From: Linderina pennispora
Lineage: Eukaryota; Kickxellomycota; Kickxellomycetes; Kickxellales; Kickxellaceae
Length of the DNA: 64,000 bases
Assembly: GCF_002104995.1 (NCBI RefSeq)
Contig: NW_024468249.1
Coordinates: 2,666,001 to 2,730,000 of the forward strand
Direction: 5' to 3'
Within the stretch, counting starts at the first letter, position 1. Every line of letters starts with the position of its first letter. Below the pieces are notes generated by a model. That model saw only the letters and a list, made by a program, of their open reading frames with translations, did not search any database and was not told the origin of the DNA. Of the stretch, positions 40,141 through 50,541 are shown piece after piece. The position numbers and the translations under genes are program-made.

Positions 40141-41940
40141 TTAAACATTCCTGTAAACAGGGTGACGAAATACGCCCGAGTTCCTGAATACAGTGTCGGC
40201 GTCGGAAAAGGTATCACTCTGGCTCGCCTTTGCCCAAGGCGCCAATGACTTGCGCGACATCCCGGGCTGCTCATATTGTCGAAGCTGCACTTCATAGCCA
40301 TTAAGGCGGACTCTGTAGCCATCTATGTGGTTGCCGTCATACTGGAATGCCACACAAGGGAACGCATCCAGCTTCCCCGGCTCTTCGAGCGATGCAGCAG
40401 CGATAATGTCCATGGCGTGTGATGAATACGGGCCGAACCCAGGCACGGTTATCTGTATAATAGCAAAGATAGCAGCAAGGCCGGCAATCAGACCGAACAC
40501 TGCCTTGGCCGCTGCTCCGATATAGATTCCCTCCTTGATGCTGTACTTGTTCCCCGCTACATGGATCTCGCCAGGCGGTAGGTCGCCCTTGTAGCTCATC
40601 ACGCTCTTGACAAGCGGGTGGTAGTATTGGATGGTTTTAGTGAAGCTCCCCCAGTCACAGCGCGCAAACGGGTCATTGAATAGCGCAATTGAGCTACAGA
40701 ACGAAATTCCTGCAATGTTGTAGCCGTTCTCGTCCATAGTCACAATGCTGGTGCCAAATTCTGCAGGAGCGACTGTGCCACCACCAGTGGATTCGGTCTG
40801 AACGATCTTGTATCTGATTTCCGACTGGTAGTAGTAGGTGTCACACATGTTGCTGCTCATGTAGCCAAGACGTGCGTTCTGCTGGCTGATGCTTGTAAGC
40901 GTCACCTTGAACGAGGAATCGGTGTGTTCAAAACCAATGTCGGCAACATGGCCAGTATAGTTGTGTACTTTGTTGCTGTCGAGCTCGCTGAAGGGCACAC
41001 CGGCATCGGCAATGTTGGCGTAATGCTCCATAAACATATCCCCATACGGCGTGTCCTTGCAATAGGTGGAGTTGTACGCGTGGTGTGTGCTGTTAACCCG
41101 AACGTGATAGTACAGGATCATGTCCTTGTCCAGCTGAATGGCGTAGATTCCTTGTGTCAGGCGGGAGTTGTCACTGTAGTAGTCCACCAGTCCCTTTGGG
41201 CCAAGATTGTACTGCGTGGTGGCAAAGATGTTCAGGGCATTGTATACTCCGCTGTGTGTTCGTCCAGAGATAGGGTACAGACTTTGAACATCAAAATAAG
41301 TCATGTTCGTCAGCACAACATGGTCTGGCTCGAATACAGACGACTTGTTCTGAGGGTATGATCTCGACAGGTCGGGCAGAGCGACAAACGCGCCGTTCTG
41401 AAGGTACAATTGAGGAGACACCCATGCGGTCTCAACATCCTCCCTGTCGATTGTCCATCCGCGAGACGTGTCGTTGAACATTGTCGAGAACTGCTGGTCC
41501 TCCAATGGCAGAATTTGGAATTCGCGTGGGTCGGCGATGGCAGTGCAATTGTACCACTGGAGATTGTCTGCGAGGTAGTCTTTGCACTTGCTAGGCGGGA
41601 CGGTCGCTAGCAGGTTAAAATCGATGGCAACTGTTGCATTCTCTCCAACAACATATTCCATTCCGTACCTTCCAAAACGCTCAAGCGCGATAGAGGAGTG
41701 GTATGAAAGAAGCACGATGACCAGGCACACAAAATACCCAAGCTTCCTCCACGGAGTAAGATGGTTTGTCCACCGCGGGAATGCAGCCAACATCATCATG
41801 CCTGACGTTGTGTACTGTGCGAATTGTACCGACTTCATACATGCTGCAATAAAGGACATAATAAACGCAGCAATATAGCCAGTCATCAGGCCTGATATTG
41901 AAAGGAAGACTTGGAATGCTGTCGGAGTTAAAAACGTCAT
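40141..41940 (-). CDS. Multi-pass N-glycosylated membrane protein, unknown family
   Basis: The product is 599 aa. The N-terminus has hydrophobic segments at ~8-35 and ~68-88 (LGYFVCLVIVLLSYHSS). A large extracytoplasmic region (~95-465) follows, with many N-x-S/T sites (NATV, NCTA, NDTS, NKSS, NMTY, NSTH, NSTY, NYTG) and several cysteines. Then come one hydrophobic segment (AVFGLIAGLAAIFAIIQITV, ~480-500) and a cytosolic tail of ~95 residues. No known domain is seen. Topology suggests a surface or endomembrane glycoprotein with a big folded ectodomain. A disrupted paralogue lies at 44509-46225, so the family expands by local duplication. Confidence 0.75.
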   Translation of the reverse strand: MTFLTPTAFQVFLSISGLMTGYIAAFIMSFIAACMKSVQFAQYTTSGMMMLAAFPRWTNHLTPWRKLGYFVCLVIVLLSYHSSIALERFGRYGMEYVVGENATVAIDFNLLATVPPSKCKDYLADNLQWYNCTAIADPREFQILPLEDQQFSTMFNDTSRGWTIDREDVETAWVSPQLYLQNGAFVALPDLSRSYPQNKSSVFEPDHVVLTNMTYFDVQSLYPISGRTHSGVYNALNIFATTQYNLGPKGLVDYYSDNSRLTQGIYAIQLDKDMILYYHVRVNSTHHAYNSTYCKDTPYGDMFMEHYANIADAGVPFSELDSNKVHNYTGHVADIGFEHTDSSFKVTLTSISQQNARLGYMSSNMCDTYYYQSEIRYKIVQTESTGGGTVAPAEFGTSIVTMDENGYNIAGISFCSSIALFNDPFARCDWGSFTKTIQYYHPLVKSVMSYKGDLPPGEIHVAGNKYSIKEGIYIGAAAKAVFGLIAGLAAIFAIIQITVPGFGPYSSHAMDIIAAASLEEPGKLDAFPCVAFQYDGNHIDGYRVRLNGYEVQLRQYEQPGMSRKSLAPWAKASQSDTFSDADTVFRNSGVFRHPVYRNV

Positions 41941-43288
41941 GGCTACTGTTTAGGGACCGATGTGCTGGGGGGAGGAGAGGTGAGGTTGAAAACAGCACAA
42001 AATTGGCAACAGAGCGGCCCAAGGCCAATTTAACGGAGTTGTGGTTGTTCGCTGTGCAATCCGCATGGCTCCTCCATATATCAGCCGATGAGGTGCTACG
42101 TTGACAACCTCTCCCGCCCCACCAAAAATAGAACAACCCGCAAAACTACCGTAGAACCAATCCCAAGCCTAGGCGCAAGTACCTGTTAATCTGCTGTCAG
42201 CAGAACACACGCATGTTCGGTGCATTGGATCGCTGCGTATCTGACAGCCCCTCTTTGTGCAGCCCCTTGGTTAATCGCATTCTTGATTACACATAGCAAT
42301 TTGAAAGCCGCTCAAAGGCACATGTAGGATGGTGATCCAATCAGGCAAATATCCCGATGTCAAATATCTGACAACCTCTGCCCTTGACAGAAACCGAACG
42401 TCGGCGTAGCAATGCAAGTGATCTCGCAAAGGGATTCTGACGCATGGAATGGCTATCAGGAATCTATTGTCAGGATATGTCTAGCTTTGCAAGGAAGATT
42501 GGCGATGGTGGAAATTGACACCCTTTTACAGGTTGTGCCATCATATGATTCCACAGAGATATCTGTTTGCTATTAGCACACAGCAAATTGCAAGTGAGGC
42601 CAACGACACCCTTTTTGGTGTCAGTGGTGGCCATGACCATGATTCTGTTAGCTTGTTTTCAATCGGTAGTAATACCAATTGTTCTGGCAAGGACACCATG
42701 AACTCGCATTGTTTTCTGTTATGAGCAGTGTCTGGTATTCTAGTGCCACGTAAGGATTACTACGTCTCTCAATACCTCCCGATGGTCAGACATCACAATC
42801 CAAGCATTGTTCGAATACCGTATATGCGAACTTGAACATACCAGCAGCATAATAAGAAGCAGCCTCTCACCTAGGTAAGCGTCATATTCATACCAAGTTA
42901 TGATAATGTGGGTGTTTACGTGACGCATGGTAACCCATCCTCATCAGACAGAAAGGATACCTGAAGCTGCAAACATTTTGGGATATCACGATTATAACAC
43001 CCTTTTCACCAATACCTGCATTCAGCTAGGTTGTTTTGGCCACAAGGCTGTGCTCGTAGCTAAAGATGTAATCGAGCCCAGCAATGTGAAAATACCTCTG
43101 CTGATTGCAGCACATAGTGCCAGTAAAACATTTAAGCACAATAGTACGGTCTCACAGCTAAAGGCATTTGCAGGTGATTCCTACCAACATTGGAGTTAGA
43201 TAGTGGATATATTGCGACACCTTGAGAAACCAGCGTTCAAATGAAGTTATCGATGAGCGGCAGGTGTCGCCGTATGGTATTGACAGAT
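41941..43288. other. Gene-poor stretch
   Basis: About 1.3 kb in which only short frames exist (for example 42515-42724 and 42927-43199 on the plus strand). None has a recognisable domain, signal peptide followed by a mature part, or matching promoter. Confidence 0.4.
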
Positions 43289-43432
43289 TTAGTCGCACGA
43301 AAGGCAGCGGCCACCAGCGTAGCCACAGCATTCGCGACCACGCTTGCCAAGGTCGGCCGGGTTAGCGTTAGCGACACCAACAATCAGGACAAGCGCAAGA
43401 AGAGCGCTGGCAGGGACGTTGAAGAAGTTCAT
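43289..43432 (-). CDS. Small secreted cysteine-rich peptide with dibasic processing site
   Basis: A 47-codon frame starts at the ATG 43432 and stops at TAA 43291-43289. Residues 1-23 form a strong signal peptide (MNFFNVPASALLALVLIVGV, cleavage after ANA). NPADLGKR looks like a short propeptide ending in a Kex2-type Lys-Arg site. The predicted mature peptide is only 16 residues, GRECCGYAGGRCLSCD, with four cysteines spaced CC-X6-C-X2-C and so probably two disulfides. A TATTTAAATA element lies about 105 bp upstream, the spacing seen at other genes here. Such small secreted cysteine-rich peptides in fungi can be effectors, antimicrobials or signals; which one is unknown. I know of no named family with this spacing in fungi. 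Confidence 0.65.
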   Translation of the reverse strand: MNFFNVPASALLALVLIVGVANANPADLGKRGRECCGYAGGRCLSCD

Positions 43433-43536
43433 GATGGAGATCTGGCTTGGAGTTAGTGAAAGATAAGAAAAATAGTATTACTGGGGAACAAGGTAGAGAG
43501 GATAAGGAACACCCAGACACCGTGTGCAAAGTGGGC
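43433..43536 (-). promoter_or_regulatory. Leader region of the secreted-peptide gene
   Basis: Between the TATA-like element and the ATG lies a pyrimidine-rich leader on the minus strand (CTTATCCTCTCTACCTTGTTCC), with no upstream ATG in the last 60 bp before CATCATGAAC. Confidence 0.4.
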
Positions 43537-43547
43537 TATTTAAATAT
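43537..43547 (-). promoter_or_regulatory. TATA-like element of secreted-peptide gene
   Basis: GATATTTAAATAG reads on the minus strand about 105 bp upstream of the ATG at 43432. Confidence 0.5.
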
Positions 43548-44508
43548 CTTGCCGATTGCATGCCTGGTCCTCCCTCCTCAGGGCATTTGAAGCTGGATGT
43601 CGACTGTCAAGAATACACTCATACTATTACTTGGACAGAAAAGCGACAGTCCCCACAAATCCTGTTCGAAGCATGCTTTTTGCTGCTGCCTACTGGCTCA
43701 CATCCTGGAAAGCGATTCCCACACCGCAAAATGTAGCATGTGAGGAGGAGGATTCACACAGTCTGTGTATGAGATTGTGAAGAGTGCCCCTCCTTTAGAA
43801 ATCAGACGCTACATCAGCGATTGGATCTGGCATCACCACATGGGAAGTTCGAATGCAGCCTGACCGGATAGAATTCAAGGGGGCAGATAGTACATGGAGG
43901 CTGCCTGGCCCACCGCCCAATGTGCCCAAAAGCTTACCGAATACCTACAGACATGTGCATTTCCTGGGTGTGTTCCACACAAAACAGCAACTAGACTAAG
44001 ATGCAATGTGTTTACCAGAAAAGGCAGCAGCGTGCCCAAACCCTGCCAGTCAACTCAGAATCCCTGGGCCATGCCAGGTTTCTTTGTGAGCAAATGTGAT
44101 TGTATAGATCTGCCTTTTGATTTTCACAAGCTCATCCTCAACTTGGTAAAGCTGGCATTCGAACGAACTATTCGAAATCAGCTCGGCCCTAGATTTCTTC
44201 ACAACAAAGTATGCGATTGGTGGGAACTACCAGCAACAGGTGGCAGACGCATAAACTGGCTGTTGCCGGAAATGCTCTTGGAGAGGAATCGTATTTGTGG
44301 GTCATCTTTGTGCGAATAGAGCGGATCTATAGCCAGCTCAGCACTTGCCCACACCCATGACAATGGATCGGTCTCATTGGAAGCCATTTTCATTTGTGAG
44401 CTTTCGAACGGCTCCCGCTGGTGCGCACACCATGGTGTTTTCGAGTGGGTACAATTCTGAGTAATAAATACAATTATCTATGTGATTGAAGATAGGAACA
44501 GGATTCGC
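43548..44508. other. Gene-poor stretch
   Basis: About 0.96 kb. A 141-codon plus frame (43894-44319) is open but has no domain, biased composition or upstream TATA. I do not call it a gene. Confidence 0.4.
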
Positions 44509-46225
44509 TCATACTACCGTCGGCTCACAAGACAACTCGTCCTTGTTCGAACGTATTCCCTTGAGAACAAACTCGTTTACAGCCATATTGTATCCCGAAT
44601 CGTGGCTTCCGTCATGGTGGTATTCCAGGGTTGAGGGCTCGCATATACTGACCTTCTCCTCGAGTGCTGTACTGGCAACAACGTCCATTGCATGGTAGGA
44701 ATAAAGATTCATGATTTTCGTCAGGAATAGAATCAGCCCCAGCACTGCTGCAGACGCAAGAATGACCGAAAATGCAACTATCCCGCTCGCGTGGACTACG
44801 ACACCCTGTATATACTTGTAGTCATGGCCTGGAAGGGGAATTGACCCTGATTCAATGAGTCTGCCGGTAGATGCAAAAATTGAGGCAAGCGTGTGGTAGT
44901 TGCGGGTTGACTTTTTGAATACAGACCAGCTGCATGCAGTGGGGTTCTGGGTAGGGGTCAGCGATATCGAACTGCAGAGTGTAATACCACTAATGATGCT
45001 GCCATCCTTATTTGTTGTGGCGATGCTTGTGCTGAGCGATTCCGGACTGAATTTCCAATAATCACGCACCTTGCCATCAGCTACCAGGAAGTTAACCTCC
45101 ATTTGGTGCTAAACTGTATTGCACATGTTTCCGGATACGTATTCAATATCCACAAGACCCTGGCACATGGACGTCCGCATAATCTTAACCGAACTATCGG
45201 CGTGCTCGCATATGGCTTCCGAAACGCTCCTGGAGTACTCAATATGCAAGTACACATCCACCAAACTGAAAAGGGGCAATTGAGTCCTTGACGTTGGGAT
45301 TATACTGTTTAAACATGCCGGCGTATGGTGTGTCCATATAATACGTATCAATATAGGCTTTGTGCGTACTATTCATCCGAATGTGGTACTACAAAGTCAT
45401 GTCCCTTCTGAGAGAAATAGCGTGAATATTCTCAACTAAGCGCGTATTGTTGGTATAAAAATTAACCAGCATATCGTTGACTGAAGAAAACAAGGTGGTT
45501 GTGTACCTATTCAGCGCGCTACCCTCAGCCATACCGGCAATGTTGTAATCTGAATCTGGTACGATGTAGTTGAGCAGCTTATGACTGCTCTGGACAATGT
45601 GATCAGGCTCGAATGCCGCCGACGCATTTTCAACAAAGGCTTCGGTCAGGTCTGGAAGAGCAGCAAAAGAGCCGTTCTGAAAGTAGCCCGTGCTACTACC
45701 TCATGCCAGCTTAGGGTCATCTCGCTCCATTATCCATCCACGAGAACTAGTGTCGAACCTAGTTTTGCGCCGAACAACATCAGCATCTGCGAGCTGGAAG
45801 TTGCGAGGATAAGCGATTCCAGTGCAGCTATGCTAGAGCCAGCCATCTAGAAGGAGGTCATTGCATTTGCCAGAGGGAGTAGTGGCCAGATGTTCTGGAT
45901 TCAGCGTCATGTTGCGGGCTATGCCCTTGCAGTACTCAATCCCAGGGATATCAAAGCGCTCCAAGACAACAGAGGAGTGAGATGGGGCTAGCACAACACC
46001 AAGCTCGATGAAATAGCCTATCTTCTTCCAGACGCTAAGGTGGACAGTCCAGCGGCCAAAATAAAGAAACATTTTTCCACCAGACCTGGTGTACTGCACG
46101 AACTGAGCAGAACTAATACTGACGGCGACAGCATACATGACACCTGACAGGAGGTAGCCAAAAGCGACATTTGTGAGGTTAAGCATATGCTGAAAGACCG
46201 ACGAGCTCAAAATTATGCTGGGCAT
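44509..46225 (-). pseudogene. Dead paralogue of the multi-pass membrane glycoprotein
   Basis: The N-terminal part (46225 to 45833) and C-terminal part (45102 to 44509) match 40141-41940 segment by segment. Examples are SSAQFVQYTRSGG against SVQFAQYTTSGM, GRWTVHLSVWKKIGYF, ITLCSSISL and MNLYSYHAMDVVASTALEE. The middle is broken by an in-frame TAG at 45833-45835, TGA at 45701-45703 and TAG at 45389-45391, plus at least one frame change (between RDDPKLA and TGYFQNGSFAALPDL). Glycosylation-site-rich ectodomain pieces are still readable. It is a clear decayed duplicate about 2.6 kb downstream, in transcription direction reversed order, of the intact copy. Confidence 0.85.
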
Positions 46226-46818
46226 TTTCAAAACAGTGACGAAATAGGTTAGAAAAGTTGTGTGAAGTCGATGTGTTAGGACAGCATCGTACGAAATTAT
46301 TTAAACAAAAGTTAACCTAATTGTGGCCCTGAGCCAAGATGCCAACATCATCTGCGATAACCATAGAAGCAACACAGGAATATTGGAGCATTCTAAAAAT
46401 ATCTATACTTGATATACCAGCTTTTATGTTCTAGAATATACACGACAGGGTTGCAAGTATCCAAAACTCTCTGACAATGTCCGGCAAACCTTTTGCTCAT
46501 GGGCTGCAGCACAAGATACTACAGTGGTAAGCTGCATCCTGTAGATGGCTAAAGTAGACTTGGCAACCTGTCGAAGCGCACTACACGCTGCTTAGCCGGT
46601 TGTCTACCTCTGGTGTTGACGGCACTTTCACATATCTGCCCATGGCCAAGCGCTATTTTCAGCAACAAGGTGCTGCTCCCACAGATAATCCCATTCTCCT
46701 GGCTTACCCAACAGCAAAATACAAATCCGGACTGCAAAAGTGGCAGCGATAGCAACTGTCACAGCCTATTTATATCTTTCTAGGTTCCTCATCCATAAAA
46801 CCTGTGTGAAAAACAGCC
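46226..46818. other. Intergenic stretch with TBCC promoter
   Basis: About 0.6 kb. A TATTTATATC element near 46767-46777 lies some 45 bp upstream of the TBCC start. Nothing else is supported. Confidence 0.4.
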
Positions 46819-47736
46819 ATGGCATCTGCAGGCAGCATGGCGAATGCCTCAGCGGCAGGAAAGTTCTACGAGCACTTCCGTGCCGAGTACGCTACGATCA
46901 AGTCCACAATCGCCAGCAACAGATCCGAAGCAGCCCAGCGCCTCCGCCAGCTGGATATCGCCTTACGCGAGGCAAACATATACCTGCCCGCATACGACCA
47001 GAAGCACTTGACCAAGGACCTGGAGGAGCTGCGCGCACTGCTGCACAAGCAAAGCGAAACAAAGCGGTTCGGGTTCAAGTTCAAGAAGGCAACGACTACG
47101 AGCAAAGTGCAGCCAAAGAAGGCCGAGGAGCCGCAGCCAGAGCAGGCGGCGAATAGCACTGATAGTTCGGATTCGTACGTGTTCAAGGATATTGCCGGCG
47201 AGTGGGTGGTTGCCGAGCCACGGTCAGCTGCAAGCGCATCAACTGACGGCGAGCTGCGCGACATCTCCGAGAGTGTTGTGGATCTGCGCAGCATTGGCGG
47301 TTCGCTACGCGCACTGAATTGCCGCCGACTCCAAAATTGCATCGTTATATGTGGGCCATTTGCGGGCTCGACAACGATCCGTGACTCCAGCAATTGCGTT
47401 TTCATCATTGGCGTGCGGCAGTTCCGCATGGAGAACTCGCGGAATATCGATGTATATTTGCACTGTGCCAGCCATCCGATCATTGAGAAGTCAACGGAGA
47501 TCCGGTTTGCGCCATACCCAGAGTTCGGATCGAAGGCCATGGAGGAGGAGTTTGCAAGGTCAGGGCTGAAAGGCATCTCGAATTCGTTTGACAAGGTGGA
47601 CGATTTCAACTGGCTCAAACGCCAAGCATCGCCAAATTGGTCGCTAAACGACTCGCCGATCGCAGACTGGTCGGCTCTGGATGACGCCTTGCATCCTCGA
47701 CAAAAGCTACTCGATGTGTTGCCTCAAGCAATGTAG
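46819..47736 (+). CDS. Tubulin-folding cofactor C
   Basis: The 305-residue single-exon protein has an N-terminal three-helix spectrin-like TBCC_N region (~13-80; FYEHFRAEYATIKSTIASNR). A linker with KATTTSKVQPKK follows, then the C-CAP/TBCC beta-helix domain (~155-270). The beta-helix carries LRALNCRRLQNCIVICGPFA, and HCASHPIIEKSTEIRFAPYP is the typical ending. The catalytic-type Arg region aligns at GVRQFRMENSRNIDV, with QFR as in active TBCC. It acts as a GTPase-activating cofactor for beta-tubulin in the folding complex with TBCD and TBCE. A second ATG occurs at 46837. The stop is 52 bp from the convergent RhoGAP gene. Confidence 0.92.
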   Translation: MASAGSMANASAAGKFYEHFRAEYATIKSTIASNRSEAAQRLRQLDIALREANIYLPAYDQKHLTKDLEELRALLHKQSETKRFGFKFKKATTTSKVQPKKAEEPQPEQAANSTDSSDSYVFKDIAGEWVVAEPRSAASASTDGELRDISESVVDLRSIGGSLRALNCRRLQNCIVICGPFAGSTTIRDSSNCVFIIGVRQFRMENSRNIDVYLHCASHPIIEKSTEIRFAPYPEFGSKAMEEEFARSGLKGISNSFDKVDDFNWLKRQASPNWSLNDSPIADWSALDDALHPRQKLLDVLPQAM

Positions 47737-47788
47737 AAAAGAGCTGAATAGACATGTAGTTTGGAAAGAGATAAGAAAAAAATGTAGT

Positions 47789-50245
47789 TTAAATGTCCTT
47801 GTCCTCGTCATCGTCGTCATCGTCGTCATCGTCGGTACCGTCGGAGTCCTCGTCCTTGAGGAAGTAATCCATGCTCTCCGAGTTGTGGTTGGCATCATTC
47901 GTATCCTCCAAGATACTGTCAACAGAGATTTCGTCATCATCAAACGACCGCTTTGTCTTTTGGGCATCATCTGCCGAAAGGGACGCGCGCGGCTTCTCCA
48001 GCGATACCCGCGGCGATGCTATAGCTGATGGCCCAACGACTGCAGCAGCACTGCTGCCAGCAGCACCGGTGTCCATAGAAGCCATGTTGCGGGTGAGCTC
48101 GTCTACGTCCTCGTGGGTCTTGATGGGCTGCTCTGTGGGTTTGGTTGGCCGCTCAATCTGGATGTTGGCCAAAATGACATCGTAGTTTTCGATCAGGTCG
48201 CGGGCAAAGTGCTCCGGCAAGCGGTTGACGGTGACACCGACGATCTCGTGTGCTCGCAAGATAACTGGGCCAAGGCGCTGGCTGACTGCACGCACAAACT
48301 CCTCCCGCTCAGGGCTTACATCGCCTTGAATCTGCTCGTTGATGGTAGCAAACAGGACCTGCAATGTCCTCAGGTGCGCGTAGCTGATGCCCTGCAACAA
48401 GTGGCTAATGGACTGCAGGGCGTCAAGCGAGCTGTCCTTTTCGCTGCGCGAACCGTAGACGGCACGCAGGGGGTCGTAAATCTCATCAGGACACAGCGGG
48501 CGGGGCAGTTCAAGCAGGTAGAGAACTAGAGTGTTGGCGACCACGGCCAGGTCGTACTCGCGTAGCTGCTTCAGTGTGACGCGCGATCCGCGGTTGACGC
48601 CGTTGCGCAGCTCGTGGATGTTCTTCAGCAGCGTGCGAGTGGTCCAGATCTTGTACCGGTCTGCAGGCTCCATGTCCCGTGACGCCTTGCGGATCAGACT
48701 CAGGGCCTTAGCTGGGAACAGCGGGATGTCCTTGTGTGAGACCACCAGCTGCTCGTCGAGCGGCACGCCAAAGATCTGGTACTCGGCCGGGCTGAGGCTG
48801 AAGGGGCGGAACAGAATCGGCCGTGGGGTGAATCGCCCCGTGCCGTAGTGCTCGATAGCCCACTGGATATCCTGCTGCGGCTTGATGCTCTCCTCATAGA
48901 CCTCCAGGCGGTCGGCGATTGAGAGCTCTGCCTGGACTGGCAGCTTGCAGACCTTGCCATAGCTGCTGATGGTGCTCTTCATGTTCATCAGGCGGTTGAG
49001 CTCCCAGACCTCCATCGTCTCGAGGTAGTTTGTCAGGCCCTCCTCGAGGTCCGTGCGCAGGAGCTCTGCGCGCACAGCCGAATCGCGGTAGATCGAGCTG
49101 GCCTCGTCAGCCTCGCGCTGCGCCCGCTCGTACGTCATGACCTTGCCCATGAATGGGCGGCGGTTGCCCAGCGGCTCATCGTCGCTGTCATAGTCGTCGT
49201 CGCTCTGGAACTCGAGCGCCGGCTTCTTCCACTGGTAGTAGGCGTTGGAGCGCGACTGGAACTGCGAGCCGCGACCCATGAAGCGCAGATACCCCTGATT
49301 CATCATGCTCTGGCCGACCGAGATCGCGTCGGCTTCGTTGCGCACCACAGTCGGATAGTTGGTGCACCACCAACCAGCAAGGCTCTCGCCGGAGATCAAC
49401 CCGCGGAATGTACCAAGGATGCCAAATCTGACGTCGTGCTGCTGCACCTCGGTCTGCATGCGCTGCAGCATGACGTGGAATTCGTGCCTGGTCAGGGCGA
49501 CGTTGCCGAGCACAATGCTGGCCACATCTAGCTCACCCTGCACTGGCGGAACCGGCGAGTGGATCACGCCGATATCGCCGCTTGACGACAGCACACGTCC
49601 ATCCATGGGCGACAGTGGCTCAGCCCCCGAGCGCGCCACATCGGCCGCATGCGCAGCTGCTGCCTCCGCCGTGGGCAGGTTCATGCTGGGCCGCGGCTTC
49701 ACCTCGAAGACATCGGACCCAGCCGGCGGCTGCATCGCCGACGGGCTCTCCTTCAGACGCATCTGCTCAGCAATGGCAGCCTTCTGCGTATAGACCCGAT
49801 GGTTCCTGTCGACCTGGTTAATCTCGGCCGACGCACGCCTGACCGTGTCGTCGATAATCTTCCACGACGAGCGCACGCGGGCACGGTGTTCGGTGGCGAA
49901 ATTCCGCAGGGGCATGATCACAGAGTTGGTCAGCTCCAGCGCCAAATCGGCGTGGGCCTCGGAGAGCGCCATGCATTCGGCGACCAGCCCGCGGTACGCT
50001 GTCTTGAGCGTCGCGCCCTCGTCGCGCCCAAAGCCCTTGGGGGACAGCCGCCGCTCGGACAGCTGGCGCAGGCTGTTGGCATACGCCTCCTCGATCATCA
50101 CGCGGTCGCGCAGAAAGGAAAGGAGCTCGTCACACTCGCTGGAGCCTTGCTCGAGCTTCTCGTAGAGCCGCTGGGGCCCCCGCTCATATCGGGGCTGCTG
50201 TCCTGGCCCTGGATTGTCCCAGAACGAATTCTCAAACTTTAGCAT
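47789..50245 (-). CDS. F-BAR / DEP / RhoGAP protein (Rgd2-like)
   Basis: The product is 818 aa. An F-BAR/FCH start (FENSFWDNPG, then LYEKLEQGSSECDELLSFLRDRVMIEEAYA) is typical of Rgd2-type proteins. A DEP-like insert (~265-345; GILGTFRGLISGESLAGWWCTNY) follows, then more F-BAR helix. A RhoGAP domain (~480-690) runs from FGVPLDEQL to LAVVANTLVLYLLELPRPLC. The usual GIFRxSG arginine-finger motif is replaced by IWTTRTLLKNIHELRN, as I recall for fungal Rgd2-type GAPs, so activity cannot be assumed. The C-terminal tail ends in a run of Asp. It probably controls Cdc42/Rho at curved membrane. Confidence 0.88.
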   Translation of the reverse strand: MLKFENSFWDNPGPGQQPRYERGPQRLYEKLEQGSSECDELLSFLRDRVMIEEAYANSLRQLSERRLSPKGFGRDEGATLKTAYRGLVAECMALSEAHADLALELTNSVIMPLRNFATEHRARVRSSWKIIDDTVRRASAEINQVDRNHRVYTQKAAIAEQMRLKESPSAMQPPAGSDVFEVKPRPSMNLPTAEAAAAHAADVARSGAEPLSPMDGRVLSSSGDIGVIHSPVPPVQGELDVASIVLGNVALTRHEFHVMLQRMQTEVQQHDVRFGILGTFRGLISGESLAGWWCTNYPTVVRNEADAISVGQSMMNQGYLRFMGRGSQFQSRSNAYYQWKKPALEFQSDDDYDSDDEPLGNRRPFMGKVMTYERAQREADEASSIYRDSAVRAELLRTDLEEGLTNYLETMEVWELNRLMNMKSTISSYGKVCKLPVQAELSIADRLEVYEESIKPQQDIQWAIEHYGTGRFTPRPILFRPFSLSPAEYQIFGVPLDEQLVVSHKDIPLFPAKALSLIRKASRDMEPADRYKIWTTRTLLKNIHELRNGVNRGSRVTLKQLREYDLAVVANTLVLYLLELPRPLCPDEIYDPLRAVYGSRSEKDSSLDALQSISHLLQGISYAHLRTLQVLFATINEQIQGDVSPEREEFVRAVSQRLGPVILRAHEIVGVTVNRLPEHFARDLIENYDVILANIQIERPTKPTEQPIKTHEDVDELTRNMASMDTGAAGSSAAAVVGPSAIASPRVSLEKPRASLSADDAQKTKRSFDDDEISVDSILEDTNDANHNSESMDYFLKDEDSDGTDDDDDDDDDEDKDI

Positions 50246-50541
50246 TTGCGGGTTTGCGCTGCTCGTGGAAAAAGAAATACGCGGGTGTACTGGCTATAGC
50301 GGCAGCTGTGGGGTTCTCTCCTGTGCTCGGTATACAAGAAAAGCGTGCTATTGCGATTAGAGGGCCAAAAAGTAGAAGAAAAAAGTTTTCCAGGTGGAAA
50401 CAGGAGAAGAGGTGTGACGTGAAGGGCACTTTGGCACCCAGACGAGTGCCACCATCGCACACACTGGCGATCAAAACAATTGTGGATATACGCTAGTGGC
50501 ATTTTGGCAAGCAACATTAGGCGAGCTATTGAAAGATCCCT

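Noticed and set aside
42626-42691. Tiny signal-peptide-like plus frame ending just after the hydrophobic stretch
   Set aside because: Has no mature part after the hydrophobic segment, unlike the supported peptide gene nearby.
42927-43199. 90-codon plus frame
   Set aside because: No recognisable features and no promoter; insufficient evidence.
43894-44319. 141-codon plus frame in the gene-poor island
   Set aside because: No signal peptide, domain or TATA element; could be chance. Would reconsider with RNA-seq.
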